Shown: piece by piece, positions 27,361 to 35,924 of the stretch | Numbering within the stretch: position 1 is the stretch's first letter | Layout of the letters: each line of letters starts with the position of its first letter | NCBI RefSeq assembly: GCF_001458595.1 | Contig: NZ_LN890328.1 | Coordinates: 2,391,855 to 2,455,854, forward strand | DNA: 64,000 nt | Reading direction: 5' to 3' | Source: Clostridium neonatale | GTDB lineage: Bacteria > Bacillota > Clostridia > Clostridiales > Clostridiaceae | Notes under the pieces: model-generated | What the model was told of the DNA's origin: nothing | Seen by the model: only the letters and a program-made list of their open reading frames with translations | Database searches by the model: none | Translations under genes and position numbers: made by a program

Positions 27361-27451
27361 ATTAGCATTTCTCTCATAGGCATATAATGATTAGTGAGGT
27401 ACGAACTTAGCAGTATAGCCCTCCTATGAACGAAGGTGAATAGGAGTTTCC
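27361..27451. other. Possible structured RNA or remnant between convergent genes
   Basis: The 250-bp space between convergent genes contains a less A+T-rich block with nested pairings: GGC..GCC at 27379 and 27418-27420, CTCA / TGAG, and a 7-bp stem CTCCTAT / ATAGGAG (27421-27446). I could not match it to a known riboswitch or small RNA, and its strand is unclear. Confidence 0.3.
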
Positions 27452-27509
27452 TTAATTTATTCTATACATTCCATTTATTTATGTCATTTTTATTCATATT
27501 TTATTTACA

Positions 27510-30056
27510 TTATTTTGACTTTACTAGTAGATATACACTATTAATAAGTGCTATTATTCCTGAGAAAAATAATACAATTAACCATTGTTTTAAATTTAAC
27601 GCTACAGTATGGAATATTTCTCTTAAAAATGGCACATATAATACTAAACATATTAAGATTATAGAAACAAGCACTGCTCCAACTAACCACATATTTGTAA
27701 ATAATTTTATCTCAAATATAGAATGTCTTTCTGATCTGCACTCAAAAACATGGATAAGTTGAGACATAACTAATGTACATAATGCTAAAGTCCTACAAGT
27801 TTCTAAATCCATTCTATAATATCTACCAACCATAAATGCTAATAATGTACATAATCCAATTAATGTTCCTCTAACCACTATTTTTTCAACTAATCCTCTC
27901 GCAAATATACTTTCATTCTTTGCTCTTGGCATTTGCCTCATTATATCACTATCAGCAGGATCTACACCTAAAGCAATTGCTGGAAGTCCATCGGTTGCCA
28001 AATTGACCAAAAGAATTTGTATAGGGCTTAAAGGATTAGGTAAATAAAAAACTGTTGCTAAGAACATTGTAAGCACTTCACCTAAATTACAAGACAATAA
28101 ATATCTTATGAATTTTCTTATATTATCATAAATTATTCTCCCTTCTTCAACAGCCGCTACTATTGTTGAAAAATCATCGTCCATAAGAATCATTGATGAT
28201 GCTTCTTTAGTTACATCTGTTCCAGATATACCCATGGCAATTCCTATATCTGCTTCTTTTATTGCTGGTGCATCATTTACCCCGTCTCCAGTCATTGCTA
28301 CGACATTTTTGTTTTTCTTAAATGCCCTTACAATTCTTAATTTATGACTTGGTGAAACTCTAGCAAATACACGTATTTTATTTACTTTTTCCTCTAATTC
28401 CTTATCATCTATATTCTCAATCTGTTCACCAGTCATAACTTGTGAGTCATTATTACATATATTTAAAGATTTTGCAATTGCAAGTGCAGTGTTTTGATGA
28501 TCTCCTGTTATCATGATTGGCTTTATTCCAGCAAGTTTACATTTAAGAACTGCCTCTCCAGCTTCTTTCCTTGGCGGATCTATGCTTCCTGTTACCCCTA
28601 TAAATATTAAGTTTTCTTCTAGTTTAGAATTCTTTGACAAATTTTCCTCTTTATAAGCTGCTGCTAAACATCTAAGAGCTCTAGAAGACATAGCAGAAAT
28701 AAAGTCCATAACTTGCTTTTTCTTTTGATATGTGAATGGCTTAATCTTATTATTTTCCAATATATAATTACATCTATCTAATAATCTTTCCGGAGCTCCT
28801 TTAACATAGCAAGTTTCTTTTCCATTTTCATTCATTATAACTGACATCATTTTTCTTGTTGAATCAAAAGGAATATCATATACTCTATGAACTTTTGAAA
28901 TATACTCCTCAAGTTTTGGCACATCTTTGAAAAACATATTAATAAGTGCTAACTCTGTGGGGTCACCATGCAAGGTTTCACTCATTTTCTTTTTAGTAAA
29001 GTCATAGTTACAGTCATTGCAATATACTAAACATTTCATAAGCTTTGTATAATCAGTAAGGTTATCTTTTTCTATGTCTGTTATTTTTCCATTTAAATAA
29101 ACTTCTTTTACTGTCATTTTATTTTGAGTTAATGTTCCTGTTTTATCTGAACAAATTACTGATGTGCAGCCTAATGTTTCAACTGCTGGCAATTTTCTTA
29201 CTAGTGCATTTCTTTTAAGCATCCTAGAAACACCTAAAGCTAATGCAACTGTTACTATAGCTGCCAATCCTTCTGGTATTGCTGCAACAGCAAGACTTAC
29301 TCCTAGTAAGAACATTTCTGTTATGTCATTTCCCCTTATTATCCCCATAACGGTAACCATCGCACATATAACTAAACATATAACAACTAGAACTTTCCCT
29401 AATGAATCCAACCTTTGATTAAGTGGTGATTTTTCTTCTTCTATATTTTGAAGTAAATGAGCTATTTTGCCCATTTCAGTTTTCATCCCAATACTATTTA
29501 CTTTTAAAATCCCCTTACCTTTTACGATTGTTGTTCCCATAAATCCTGTACTATTTTTGCTATGTGATTCTTTATTTACTCCAACAGATTCTCCTGTAAG
29601 CAAAGATTCATCTATTACTAATCCAGAACTTTCAACGAAATCTCCATCTGCTGGAATTCTATCACCTGCTTCCAATATTACTATGTCTCCTATTGTTAGA
29701 TATATGGAGTTTATAATCTTTATACTAGAATCTCTTAACACCTTACAAGTAGGTGCGGCTAATTCTTTTAATGCTTCTAATGATTTTTCTGTTCTGAATT
29801 CCTGCACAAATCCTAAAATTGCATTAATAATAACAATTATAAGTATAGTTAGTGCATCTGCCTTATCTCCTATAATTCCCGAAATTATCGTTGCAGCAAT
29901 TAAAACCCAAACAATAAAATCATTAAACTGAGATAAAAATATTTTCATTACAGATGTTTTTTCTTTATGCTGTAATTCATTAAGACCGAACTGCTCTATT
30001 CTTCTTTCTGCTTCTTTTGTGCTAAGGCCACTAATAAGCTCTTTTTCCTGTATCAC
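27510..30056 (-). CDS. Cation-transporting P-type ATPase, calcium (P2A) type
   Basis: Membrane pump with complete catalytic motifs: LLTGES in the actuator domain, VAAIPEGLAA in TM4, CSDKTGTLTQNKMT (phosphorylated Asp), KGAPE, MITGDH and TGDGVNDAPA. The C-terminal cation ATPase domain has four further helices. The N-terminal domain and TM4 PEGL are typical of Ca2+ export ATPases of bacteria. The frame opens at an ATG 16 codons upstream, but GGGAGGAG lies 6 bp before a GTG at 30056, which I take as the start (848 residues). It contrasts with the degenerate homologue at 14445-16955. Confidence 0.95.
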   Translation of the reverse strand: MIQEKELISGLSTKEAERRIEQFGLNELQHKEKTSVMKIFLSQFNDFIVWVLIAATIISGIIGDKADALTILIIVIINAILGFVQEFRTEKSLEALKELAAPTCKVLRDSSIKIINSIYLTIGDIVILEAGDRIPADGDFVESSGLVIDESLLTGESVGVNKESHSKNSTGFMGTTIVKGKGILKVNSIGMKTEMGKIAHLLQNIEEEKSPLNQRLDSLGKVLVVICLVICAMVTVMGIIRGNDITEMFLLGVSLAVAAIPEGLAAIVTVALALGVSRMLKRNALVRKLPAVETLGCTSVICSDKTGTLTQNKMTVKEVYLNGKITDIEKDNLTDYTKLMKCLVYCNDCNYDFTKKKMSETLHGDPTELALINMFFKDVPKLEEYISKVHRVYDIPFDSTRKMMSVIMNENGKETCYVKGAPERLLDRCNYILENNKIKPFTYQKKKQVMDFISAMSSRALRCLAAAYKEENLSKNSKLEENLIFIGVTGSIDPPRKEAGEAVLKCKLAGIKPIMITGDHQNTALAIAKSLNICNNDSQVMTGEQIENIDDKELEEKVNKIRVFARVSPSHKLRIVRAFKKNKNVVAMTGDGVNDAPAIKEADIGIAMGISGTDVTKEASSMILMDDDFSTIVAAVEEGRIIYDNIRKFIRYLLSCNLGEVLTMFLATVFYLPNPLSPIQILLVNLATDGLPAIALGVDPADSDIMRQMPRAKNESIFARGLVEKIVVRGTLIGLCTLLAFMVGRYYRMDLETCRTLALCTLVMSQLIHVFECRSERHSIFEIKLFTNMWLVGAVLVSIILICLVLYVPFLREIFHTVALNLKQWLIVLFFSGIIALINSVYLLVKSK

Positions 30057-30126
30057 AACTTTCTCCTCCCATATAAAGCTATATATACTATATATATTTT
30101 TCATTTTAAAAGTTATGCACCTTTTT

Positions 30127-30361
30127 AAAAGCAGCTATGCTGCAATTAGGATCTTTTCACATTTTGAAAAAGCAGCTATGCTGCAATTAAGATCTTCTCA
30201 CATATAAAAAAAGCAGCTATCCTGCAATTAGGATCTTCTCACATATAAAAAAAGCAGCTATGCTGCAATTAAAATCTTTTCACATATAAAAAAAGTGCCT
30301 CAGCACAATTAGGATATTTTAAAATCTTGAAAAAATGCGTTAGCAAAACTCTATTATATTA
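30127..30361 (-). repeat. Tandem 41-bp hairpin repeats, locus B (six units)
   Basis: Six units at exactly 41-bp spacing, with hairpin starts at 30131, 30172, 30213, 30254, 30295 and 30336. Units one to four share AAAAGCAGCTATGCTGCAAT followed by TAGGATCTTCTCACATAT with a few changes. Unit five replaces the stem by GTGC-CTCA-GCAC and unit six by TGC-GTTA-GCA, so pairing survives. On the minus strand each reads hairpin then T-tract, like a weak terminator. This fills the spacer between the pyrophosphatase and the calcium ATPase genes. Confidence 0.92.
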
Positions 30362-30374
30362 AAGTAATATAAAT

Positions 30375-30415
30375 AAAATAGAATCGAGATTATTGTTTAA
30401 TCCTGATTCTATTTT
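30375..30415 (-). terminator. Terminator of the CBS-pyrophosphatase gene
   Basis: Long imperfect stem on the minus strand (AAAATAGAATC ... GATTCTATTTT, continuing inward with one mismatch) followed by ATTT, starting 19 bp after the stop codon. Confidence 0.85.
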
Positions 30416-30433
30416 ATTTAAAAATCTATTTAA

Positions 30434-32080
30434 TTATTTCATTGAATTAACAGCCGAAGTTAATGGTGGAATTACTTGTTTCTTTCTAGATAAGACACCT
30501 GGTAAAAATGCCATTGAATCTTCAAGTTTAACATTAAATGTAGCTTCAACGTAATCAGGTCTATTACCTGCAACTAATATTTGAGAACCTTCTTTTAAAA
30601 TATCTGTTAAAAGAAGCATTACTGTATCATAGTTATCTTTTTCAGCTTTTGAATTCATGTATCCTAACATCTCATCTTTTAGAGGCATAAATCCATCTAT
30701 ATCCATAGTATTAACTTGTGCCACTCCAACTTTAACATTACCCATTTTAAAAGGTTTGAAGTCTTGATTAAATATTTCTTCTACAGTTTTACCTTTTAAA
30801 GAAGTACCTGCTTTAAACATTTCTGTAGCAAATTCTTCTACATCTTTAATTCCAGCCATTTCAGCAAGCTTTAAGCATATTTCTTTATCTTGTTCTGTAC
30901 ATGTTGGACTTCTAAAGAATAATGTATCTGAAATTATAGCTCCACATAATAGTCCAGCAGCTTCTTTAGATGGTTGAATTTCTCTTTCAAAGAAGCATTT
31001 AGCTACTATAGTAGATGTACTTCCTATTGGCTCACTTCTAAAGAATAATGGATTATTTGTTTGGAAGTCTGCAACTCTATGGTGATCAATAACTTCAAGA
31101 ACTTCAGCTTCTTCTATTCCATCAACAGATTGACCTTTTTCATTGTGATCCATTAAAATAACCTTTTTCTTATGATTTGAAATTAAATGATATCTAGAAA
31201 TTGTACCAATAACTTTTCCATCTTCATCAGTTACTGGATAGCTATGATATCTTGTTTCAGCCATTACACTTTTTATATCATCAACTAATTCATCTGTAGA
31301 GAAAGAAATTAAGTTATCTGTTGCCATTACATACCCTACTGGAATACTTTGAAGTAATAATCTTGATGCAGTAAATGAATCATATGGTGTGCTTATTACT
31401 GTTACACCATTAGCTTTAGCTTTTTCAAGTAACTCCGAAGTAAGTTCATGAGAACCTGTTATTATCATTAATGATATCTTAATATCAATTAAAGCTTGTT
31501 GAACTTCTGGTCTATCTCCAACAAGTACAACATCACCTTCATCAACTATTTCTTTTAAACTTTCAGGCTGCATTGCAGTAACTGCAATTTTTCCTTTAAA
31601 TGTCTTACACGAATCATTTATATATAGAGATTTAGCTTCAAGGGTATCTAGTATATTTTCTATAGATGTATTGCTTTTAGATAAAATTTTATTATCTAAA
31701 ATATCCATAAAAGAAGAAGTTAGGTTTGAAATTGAAAGAATTCCCTTTAATCTCTTATTTTTCCCAACTACTGGCAATGATTTAAGATGATTATCTCTCA
31801 TTATATTCCACGCATTTTTTAATGATAATTCTGGTAGTACTGGTTCAATATTATCTATTTCTAAATCTTCCACTTTTAATTTAACTGTTTCCAATAATTG
31901 TGGAGCTTCTACACCAAAGTAATCTAAAATAAATTTTGTTTCTTGACTAACATCTCCTAATCTTACTGGTATAACTGGAAGATTAGTTGTTTTTTTCTTA
32001 AACTCTGAATAAGAAAATGCAGAGCAAATAGAATCTGAATCTGGATTCTTATGACCAGTTACATAAACTAAATCCTTCAA
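30434..32080 (-). CDS. ppaC: Manganese-dependent inorganic pyrophosphatase with CBS and DRTGG domains
   Basis: Hydrolyses pyrophosphate to phosphate, with activity tuned by adenine nucleotides through its CBS pair in known clostridial homologues. DHH phosphoesterase motifs GHKNPDSDS (residues 9-17) and VIDHHRV flank an inserted regulatory block: CBS (about 70-120), DRTGG (about 125-240) and CBS (about 245-300). The DHHA2 domain ends near SRKKQVIPPL. 548 residues fits this subclass. Translation starts at TTG 7 bp after AAGGAGGG; no ATG is nearby. The terminator and hairpin array follow. Confidence 0.95.
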   Translation of the reverse strand: MKDLVYVTGHKNPDSDSICSAFSYSEFKKKTTNLPVIPVRLGDVSQETKFILDYFGVEAPQLLETVKLKVEDLEIDNIEPVLPELSLKNAWNIMRDNHLKSLPVVGKNKRLKGILSISNLTSSFMDILDNKILSKSNTSIENILDTLEAKSLYINDSCKTFKGKIAVTAMQPESLKEIVDEGDVVLVGDRPEVQQALIDIKISLMIITGSHELTSELLEKAKANGVTVISTPYDSFTASRLLLQSIPVGYVMATDNLISFSTDELVDDIKSVMAETRYHSYPVTDEDGKVIGTISRYHLISNHKKKVILMDHNEKGQSVDGIEEAEVLEVIDHHRVADFQTNNPLFFRSEPIGSTSTIVAKCFFEREIQPSKEAAGLLCGAIISDTLFFRSPTCTEQDKEICLKLAEMAGIKDVEEFATEMFKAGTSLKGKTVEEIFNQDFKPFKMGNVKVGVAQVNTMDIDGFMPLKDEMLGYMNSKAEKDNYDTVMLLLTDILKEGSQILVAGNRPDYVEATFNVKLEDSMAFLPGVLSRKKQVIPPLTSAVNSMK

Positions 32081-32225
32081 AATAGTCCCTCCTTACGATA
32101 TATTCCATTTTATGTATTTACATAATCAACACATAATTAATTGTACTTGTAAAATTGTATTATGTAAAGCTATTTTTCGCTATTATAATACATTTTATCC
32201 AACATTATATTATAGTATCTTTTAT

Positions 32226-32258
32226 AAAAAAAATAAAGGCATAGCCTTTATTTTTTTA
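32226..32258 (-). terminator. Terminator at the end of the flagellar operon
   Basis: Stem AAATAAAGGC / GCCTTTATTT with a 3-nt loop and T-tracts on both sides, 23 bp after the last flagellar gene. It would work in both directions. Confidence 0.88.
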
Positions 32259-32281
32259 TTAATCATTAATAAATATTATAC

Positions 32282-33049
32282 TTATCTCATACCATTTATC
32301 ATGCCCCATAAATCATCAGCAACAGTCATCGCTTTTGAGCTTAATTGGAATGCTCTCTGTGATAAAATCACTTCTGTAAATGTTTCGCCAGAATCAACAT
32401 TAGATGATTCTAAAAATCCTTGTCTCACATCATAATCTGTACTTAGTGTAACCTCAGCATCATCGCTTGGAGTGTAATAGTTATTTCCTATTTGAATAAA
32501 ACTTTTATCTCCAATTGCAGTGAAAACAGGTATAGTACCTATCTTTACAGATTGATTATCTATCATCATGCTTATTCCGCCTTCTTGATCTATAGATAAA
32601 TCTTCTGATTTAAGTTCAGGGTTTCTTTGTGCAAATCCTGGTTCATAATTTATAACCACTCTATTACCACTTGAATCTACTAAATCTCCTTGAGCATCAA
32701 TCTTAAAACTACCATCCCTTGTGTATGCTATACTTCCATCTGATTGATATGCTGCAAAATATCCTTTTCCATCTATAGCTAGATCTGTATTATTTCCAGT
32801 AGTTATCAAATTTCCTTGCTTGTCCTTGACATAATTCATTCCAAGCCTAACTCCTGTACCATTTACTGCTGTTTTATCATTTACTGGTGTGCCTTTTCTA
32901 TCTAAAGTTTCAGTTAAAAGATCTTTAAAACCTACATCTGTACTTTTATATCCTGTTGTTGTACTATTAACTAAATCATTTGATAAATAATCTAATTTCT
33001 CTTGATATGCGTTCATTCCACTTTTAGCTGTAGCGAAAACATTAAACAT
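32282..33049 (-). CDS. flgG: Flagellar rod protein, FlgG type
   Basis: Axial rod component of the basal body. N-terminal rod motif (LDYLSNDLVNSTTTGYKSTDVGF is the region, residues 19-41), the central IDGKGYFAAYQSDGSIAYTR patch of hook/rod proteins and a C-terminal heptad-rich helix ending GMINGMR. 255 residues. It pairs with the neighbouring rod paralogue. Which of the two is distal and which proximal cannot be settled by eye. AGGAGGT precedes the ATG. Last gene of the operon. Confidence 0.88.
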   Translation of the reverse strand: MFNVFATAKSGMNAYQEKLDYLSNDLVNSTTTGYKSTDVGFKDLLTETLDRKGTPVNDKTAVNGTGVRLGMNYVKDKQGNLITTGNNTDLAIDGKGYFAAYQSDGSIAYTRDGSFKIDAQGDLVDSSGNRVVINYEPGFAQRNPELKSEDLSIDQEGGISMMIDNQSVKIGTIPVFTAIGDKSFIQIGNNYYTPSDDAEVTLSTDYDVRQGFLESSNVDSGETFTEVILSQRAFQLSSKAMTVADDLWGMINGMR

Positions 33050-33061
33050 CTACATTACCTC

Positions 33062-33832
33062 CTATACACGTCCAATTTGATTAGCAGCCTTTTCTAATGT
33101 TTCATCCTGCATTTTTACAAATTTTTGATTAGTTTCAAATTGTCTTTTAATTTCAATAAGTTTTGTCATTTGCTCTGTAGCATCAACATTTGAATTTTCA
33201 ACAACAAACTGTCTAACCTTTACTTGTGCATCATATATTGGTGGATCAGATGTAATATAATTTTCTCCTAAAACTTCAAGTGAATCATAATTTTGAAAAT
33301 CAGCTGTTAGTAGCTTATGAGTTGTTCCTATTCCATTAATATCAATGTTATTTTCTCCATCTAAAGAAAATTCATTATCTCCTATGTATATGGGCTCAAT
33401 TGCATTCGTTGCAAGATTTCTTCCAAGTACACTAGATCCATCACTTGTTATTAAATATCCTTGATTGTTTATTTTAAAATTACCATCCCTTGTATATACT
33501 TGTTGATTTCCATTTTGTGCCACAAAAAATCCTCTTCCATCAATTCCAAAATCAGTCATGTTATCTGTTGCTTTAAATGAACCTTGGGTAAAAATAGTCT
33601 TTACATCATCTGTCATTACGCCTAAACTTAAATTTCCAATTTCATTTTGTACATTTTTATTTCCAACTACTTTTTGTCTATTTGCAATCAATACATCTTT
33701 AAAATTTTGCTTAGTCAATACTGATGACTTAAAACCATTATTATTAACATTTGCTATGTTGTTAGTTACCGTTTCTTGTTCATTTTGTAAAGTTATTAAC
33801 CCTGATACCGAAGTATACAAACCTCTTATCAC
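33062..33832 (-). CDS. flgF: Flagellar rod protein, FlgF/FlgG type
   Basis: Second rod-family protein of 256 residues, beginning MIRGLYTSVSGLITLQNEQE with the flagellar basal-body rod motif VTNNIANVNNNGFKSS and the IDGRGFFVAQNGNQQVYTRDG patch. The C-terminal domain (FVVENSNVDATEQMTKLIEI) is typical. It starts at GTG, overlapping the stop of the small upstream gene as GTGA, with AAAGGAG nearby, so the two are translationally coupled. Sits in tandem with flgG. Confidence 0.87.
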   Translation of the reverse strand: MIRGLYTSVSGLITLQNEQETVTNNIANVNNNGFKSSVLTKQNFKDVLIANRQKVVGNKNVQNEIGNLSLGVMTDDVKTIFTQGSFKATDNMTDFGIDGRGFFVAQNGNQQVYTRDGNFKINNQGYLITSDGSSVLGRNLATNAIEPIYIGDNEFSLDGENNIDINGIGTTHKLLTADFQNYDSLEVLGENYITSDPPIYDAQVKVRQFVVENSNVDATEQMTKLIEIKRQFETNQKFVKMQDETLEKAANQIGRV

Positions 33833-33990
33833 TTTTCATCAACTCCTTTTATTATTGCCTTTACCTCATTTTCATAAACCATTCCTAATTCTCTAGCTCT
33901 CTGTTCTATCTCATAATCTGAAAGGGAATTTTTATAATGATAATTAAACATTAATATAACACCTAAAATCAAACCTATTCCTATTCCCAT
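33829..33990 (-). CDS. Small membrane protein of the flagellar operon (start uncertain)
   Basis: A short frame between the SwrB-like gene and flgF. From the ATG at 33990 it gives 53 residues: a hydrophobic helix (MGIGIGLILGVILMF) and a tail with SDYEIEQRARELGM, which resembles the small MltG-like helical motif in clostridial sequences. There is no ribosome site before this ATG. The frame stays open to an ATT at 34056, 5 bp after AGGGGGAG, adding a basic stretch (RFIQSKIRKLEFFKDNK) and giving 75 residues. Stop overlaps the flgF GTG start. Confidence 0.6.
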   Translation of the reverse strand: MGIGIGLILGVILMFNYHYKNSLSDYEIEQRARELGMVYENEVKAIIKGVDEK

Positions 33991-34025
33991 TAAGATTTTA
34001 TTATCTTTAAAAAACTCTAATTTCC

Positions 34026-34481
34026 TTATTTTTGATTGTATAAACCTTTTACTAATAGTATCTCCCCCTTGGTAACAGATAATTTTTCACTAATTTCTTC
34101 ATCTGTTAACCCATCTTTTAAAAGCTCTCGTATATTTGAAGCTTTGCTACTTTCCTTATAATAATTTTCGTTTATACTATTATGTACTTTAGTATCATAT
34201 CTATCTTCATTTATTAAATCTTTTTCATTAAAAAGATTTAAAGCTTTTTTTATTTCCAATATTTCTTGTTGCAATTCATTCAAGCTCTCACCTATGTCTT
34301 TTCTTAAGACTCCAAGTTCAAATTTGTAATCTGAAAGATCCCTTTCATTATTCCTTAATATGCTCTTAAATGAATTATCTTCTTTTTTATCATCATTTAT
34401 GTCTAAATTCTTTTCTTTCTTCATAGATATATAACTATAAACTATAAAAATAAATCCTATAAGAATTAAAATTACTGGCAT
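34026..34481 (-). CDS. SwrB-like membrane protein with coiled coil
   Basis: 151 residues: one N-terminal membrane helix (MPVILILIGFIFIVYSYI), a charged linker and coiled coil (about 45-85), and a C-terminal helix-turn-helix-like block (LLKDGLTDEEISEKLSVTKG). This layout and the place right after the sigma-D gene match Bacillus SwrB, which promotes flagellar type III secretion activation. Sequence identity is too low to be sure by eye. It is followed by, and may overlap, a small membrane protein gene. Confidence 0.75.
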   Translation of the reverse strand: MPVILILIGFIFIVYSYISMKKEKNLDINDDKKEDNSFKSILRNNERDLSDYKFELGVLRKDIGESLNELQQEILEIKKALNLFNEKDLINEDRYDTKVHNSINENYYKESSKASNIRELLKDGLTDEEISEKLSVTKGEILLVKGLYNQK

Positions 34482-34515
34482 AATGCATCCCTCATTTTAC
34501 ATTATATAATTAAAC

Positions 34516-35244
34516 TTAATCTATGTAATGTAGTCTTTTCATACAATCTCTTAAATTTTTGATTGCTCTACTATGCAATTGACAAACACGTGATTCTGAT
34601 ACACTTAATACTGTACCGATTTCTTTTAGTGTTAATCCCTCATAATAATAAAGATTTAATATTGTTCTATCTTTTTCTTTAAGTAATTCAATTGCTTTAG
34701 TTAATATCTCCAGTTGCTCTTTTTCTTGTAAAAGTGAATCAGGACTTGGACTATTTTTATCCTCTATAATTCCCATGAGATTCATATCTTCATCTTCTGA
34801 AAAAATTACATTTTCTAATGATATCATAGAAATATAGTTTATATAATTTTCTATTTCAGCAACTTCATTTGTTGTTATTCCCATATAATCAGCTATTTCT
34901 TTGTTATTTGGTTCCCTAAGTAGCCTCAATTGTAATTCATCTATGGATTTATTGTATTTATTAAGCTTGTCCATAGCTCCTTTAGATATTGGCCTATTCT
35001 TTCTAAGTTCATCTATCATTGAACCTTTTATTCTAATTGATGCATAAGAAGAAAATTTCATGCCCTTGGTGCTATCATACTTCTTTATTGCATCCATAAG
35101 TCCAATCATTCCATAACTTACCAAATCCTCATATTCCATGTACTTATTCTTTTCGAACATAACTCTAGAGGCAATATATTTTACTAATGGAATATACTCT
35201 TCTACTATCTGTTTTTTTCCATCAATCTCTTTCACCATATTCAT
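34516..35244 (-). CDS. sigD: RNA polymerase sigma factor for flagellar genes (FliA/SigD)
   Basis: Sigma-28 family factor that reads late flagellar genes. Region 2 (YEDLVSYGMIGLMDAIKKYD, KFSSYASIRIKGSMIDELRK), region 3 and region 4 (LTLKEIGTVLSVSESRVCQL) are all present in 242 residues. The ATG follows GAGGGGG by 7 bp. Because it lies far down the long class-II operon, its level depends on full read-through from flgB. The flagellin promoter at 57.55 kb is an excellent sigma-28 site. Confidence 0.96.
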   Translation of the reverse strand: MNMVKEIDGKKQIVEEYIPLVKYIASRVMFEKNKYMEYEDLVSYGMIGLMDAIKKYDSTKGMKFSSYASIRIKGSMIDELRKNRPISKGAMDKLNKYNKSIDELQLRLLREPNNKEIADYMGITTNEVAEIENYINYISMISLENVIFSEDEDMNLMGIIEDKNSPSPDSLLQEKEQLEILTKAIELLKEKDRTILNLYYYEGLTLKEIGTVLSVSESRVCQLHSRAIKNLRDCMKRLHYID

Positions 35245-35271
35245 ATCATTACCCCCTCACCCATACACAAT

Positions 35272-35913
35272 CTATATATTCGCCCTTTGCTTTCTCATTA
35301 TTTCAAATAATTCTCTTATTATTTTGTCTGATTCCATCTCAGTTATATCTAAGAATTTAACACCATATAAAAAATTATTATCAATAGATGTTTCTATTCT
35401 AACTATTTGTCCCTTTAATTTTACCTCAATACCAGTCATCTTTATTCTCATGACTATTATATCATTACCTTTTAATTTTTCTTTTGTTCTTACTTTCAGA
35501 CCACCACCACTTAAATCAATCATAATCCCACTTTTATATGGTAGTTCTTCAATTTCTTTCTCTGTTTTATTAGTTATATTTTTGTAGGTAACCTCTTCTA
35601 ATAGATTTACTCTAAAAAAATTTCTTCTTTGTATTCTTCTAACATCATAAGGTAATGTTAATTTATAATATATTACATTATTATCTTTTCCTTTTGATAT
35701 TACGTTGCAATAATAATTAAAACATTTTCCGTCATCCAAATATGAATTAATCTCTATTTTATCATCTTTATATAACATCAAATATTCATCATTGCGTACA
35801 GGTATATTTATTTTTATATTATCGTCTTCGATGTCAATTATTAAAGCCTTATAAGATTTTTCATCAGCTACAACTTCTATCCTACTATTAACTTTCAGAT
35901 CTAAATTTACCAC
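35272..35913 (-). CDS. PilZ-domain flagellar brake protein (YcgR/MotI type)
   Basis: c-di-GMP effector that slows the motor in known homologues. The N-terminal YcgR-like domain (1-95) is followed by PilZ with both ligand motifs: RRNFFRV (RxxxR) and DLSGGGLKV (D/N-x-S-x-x-G). 213 residues. In the operon between flhG and sigD. Together with the c-di-GMP-I riboswitch upstream of flgB, it gives a second, protein-level input of the same signal. Confidence 0.92.
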   Translation of the reverse strand: MVNLDLKVNSRIEVVADEKSYKALIIDIEDDNIKINIPVRNDEYLMLYKDDKIEINSYLDDGKCFNYYCNVISKGKDNNVIYYKLTLPYDVRRIQRRNFFRVNLLEEVTYKNITNKTEKEIEELPYKSGIMIDLSGGGLKVRTKEKLKGNDIIVMRIKMTGIEVKLKGQIVRIETSIDNNFLYGVKFLDITEMESDKIIRELFEIMRKQRANI

Positions 35914-35924
35914 TACAACCCCTC

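Noticed and set aside
27361..27451. Known metal riboswitch for the calcium ATPase
   Set aside because: It lies downstream of that gene on its strand and none of the riboswitch signatures I know could be matched.
30057..30104. N-terminal extension of the calcium ATPase
   Set aside because: The GGGAGGAG ribosome site lies inside the extension and fits the GTG at 30056.
30127..30361. CRISPR array
   Set aside because: The units repeat over their full 41 bp with no unique spacers between them and no cas genes nearby.
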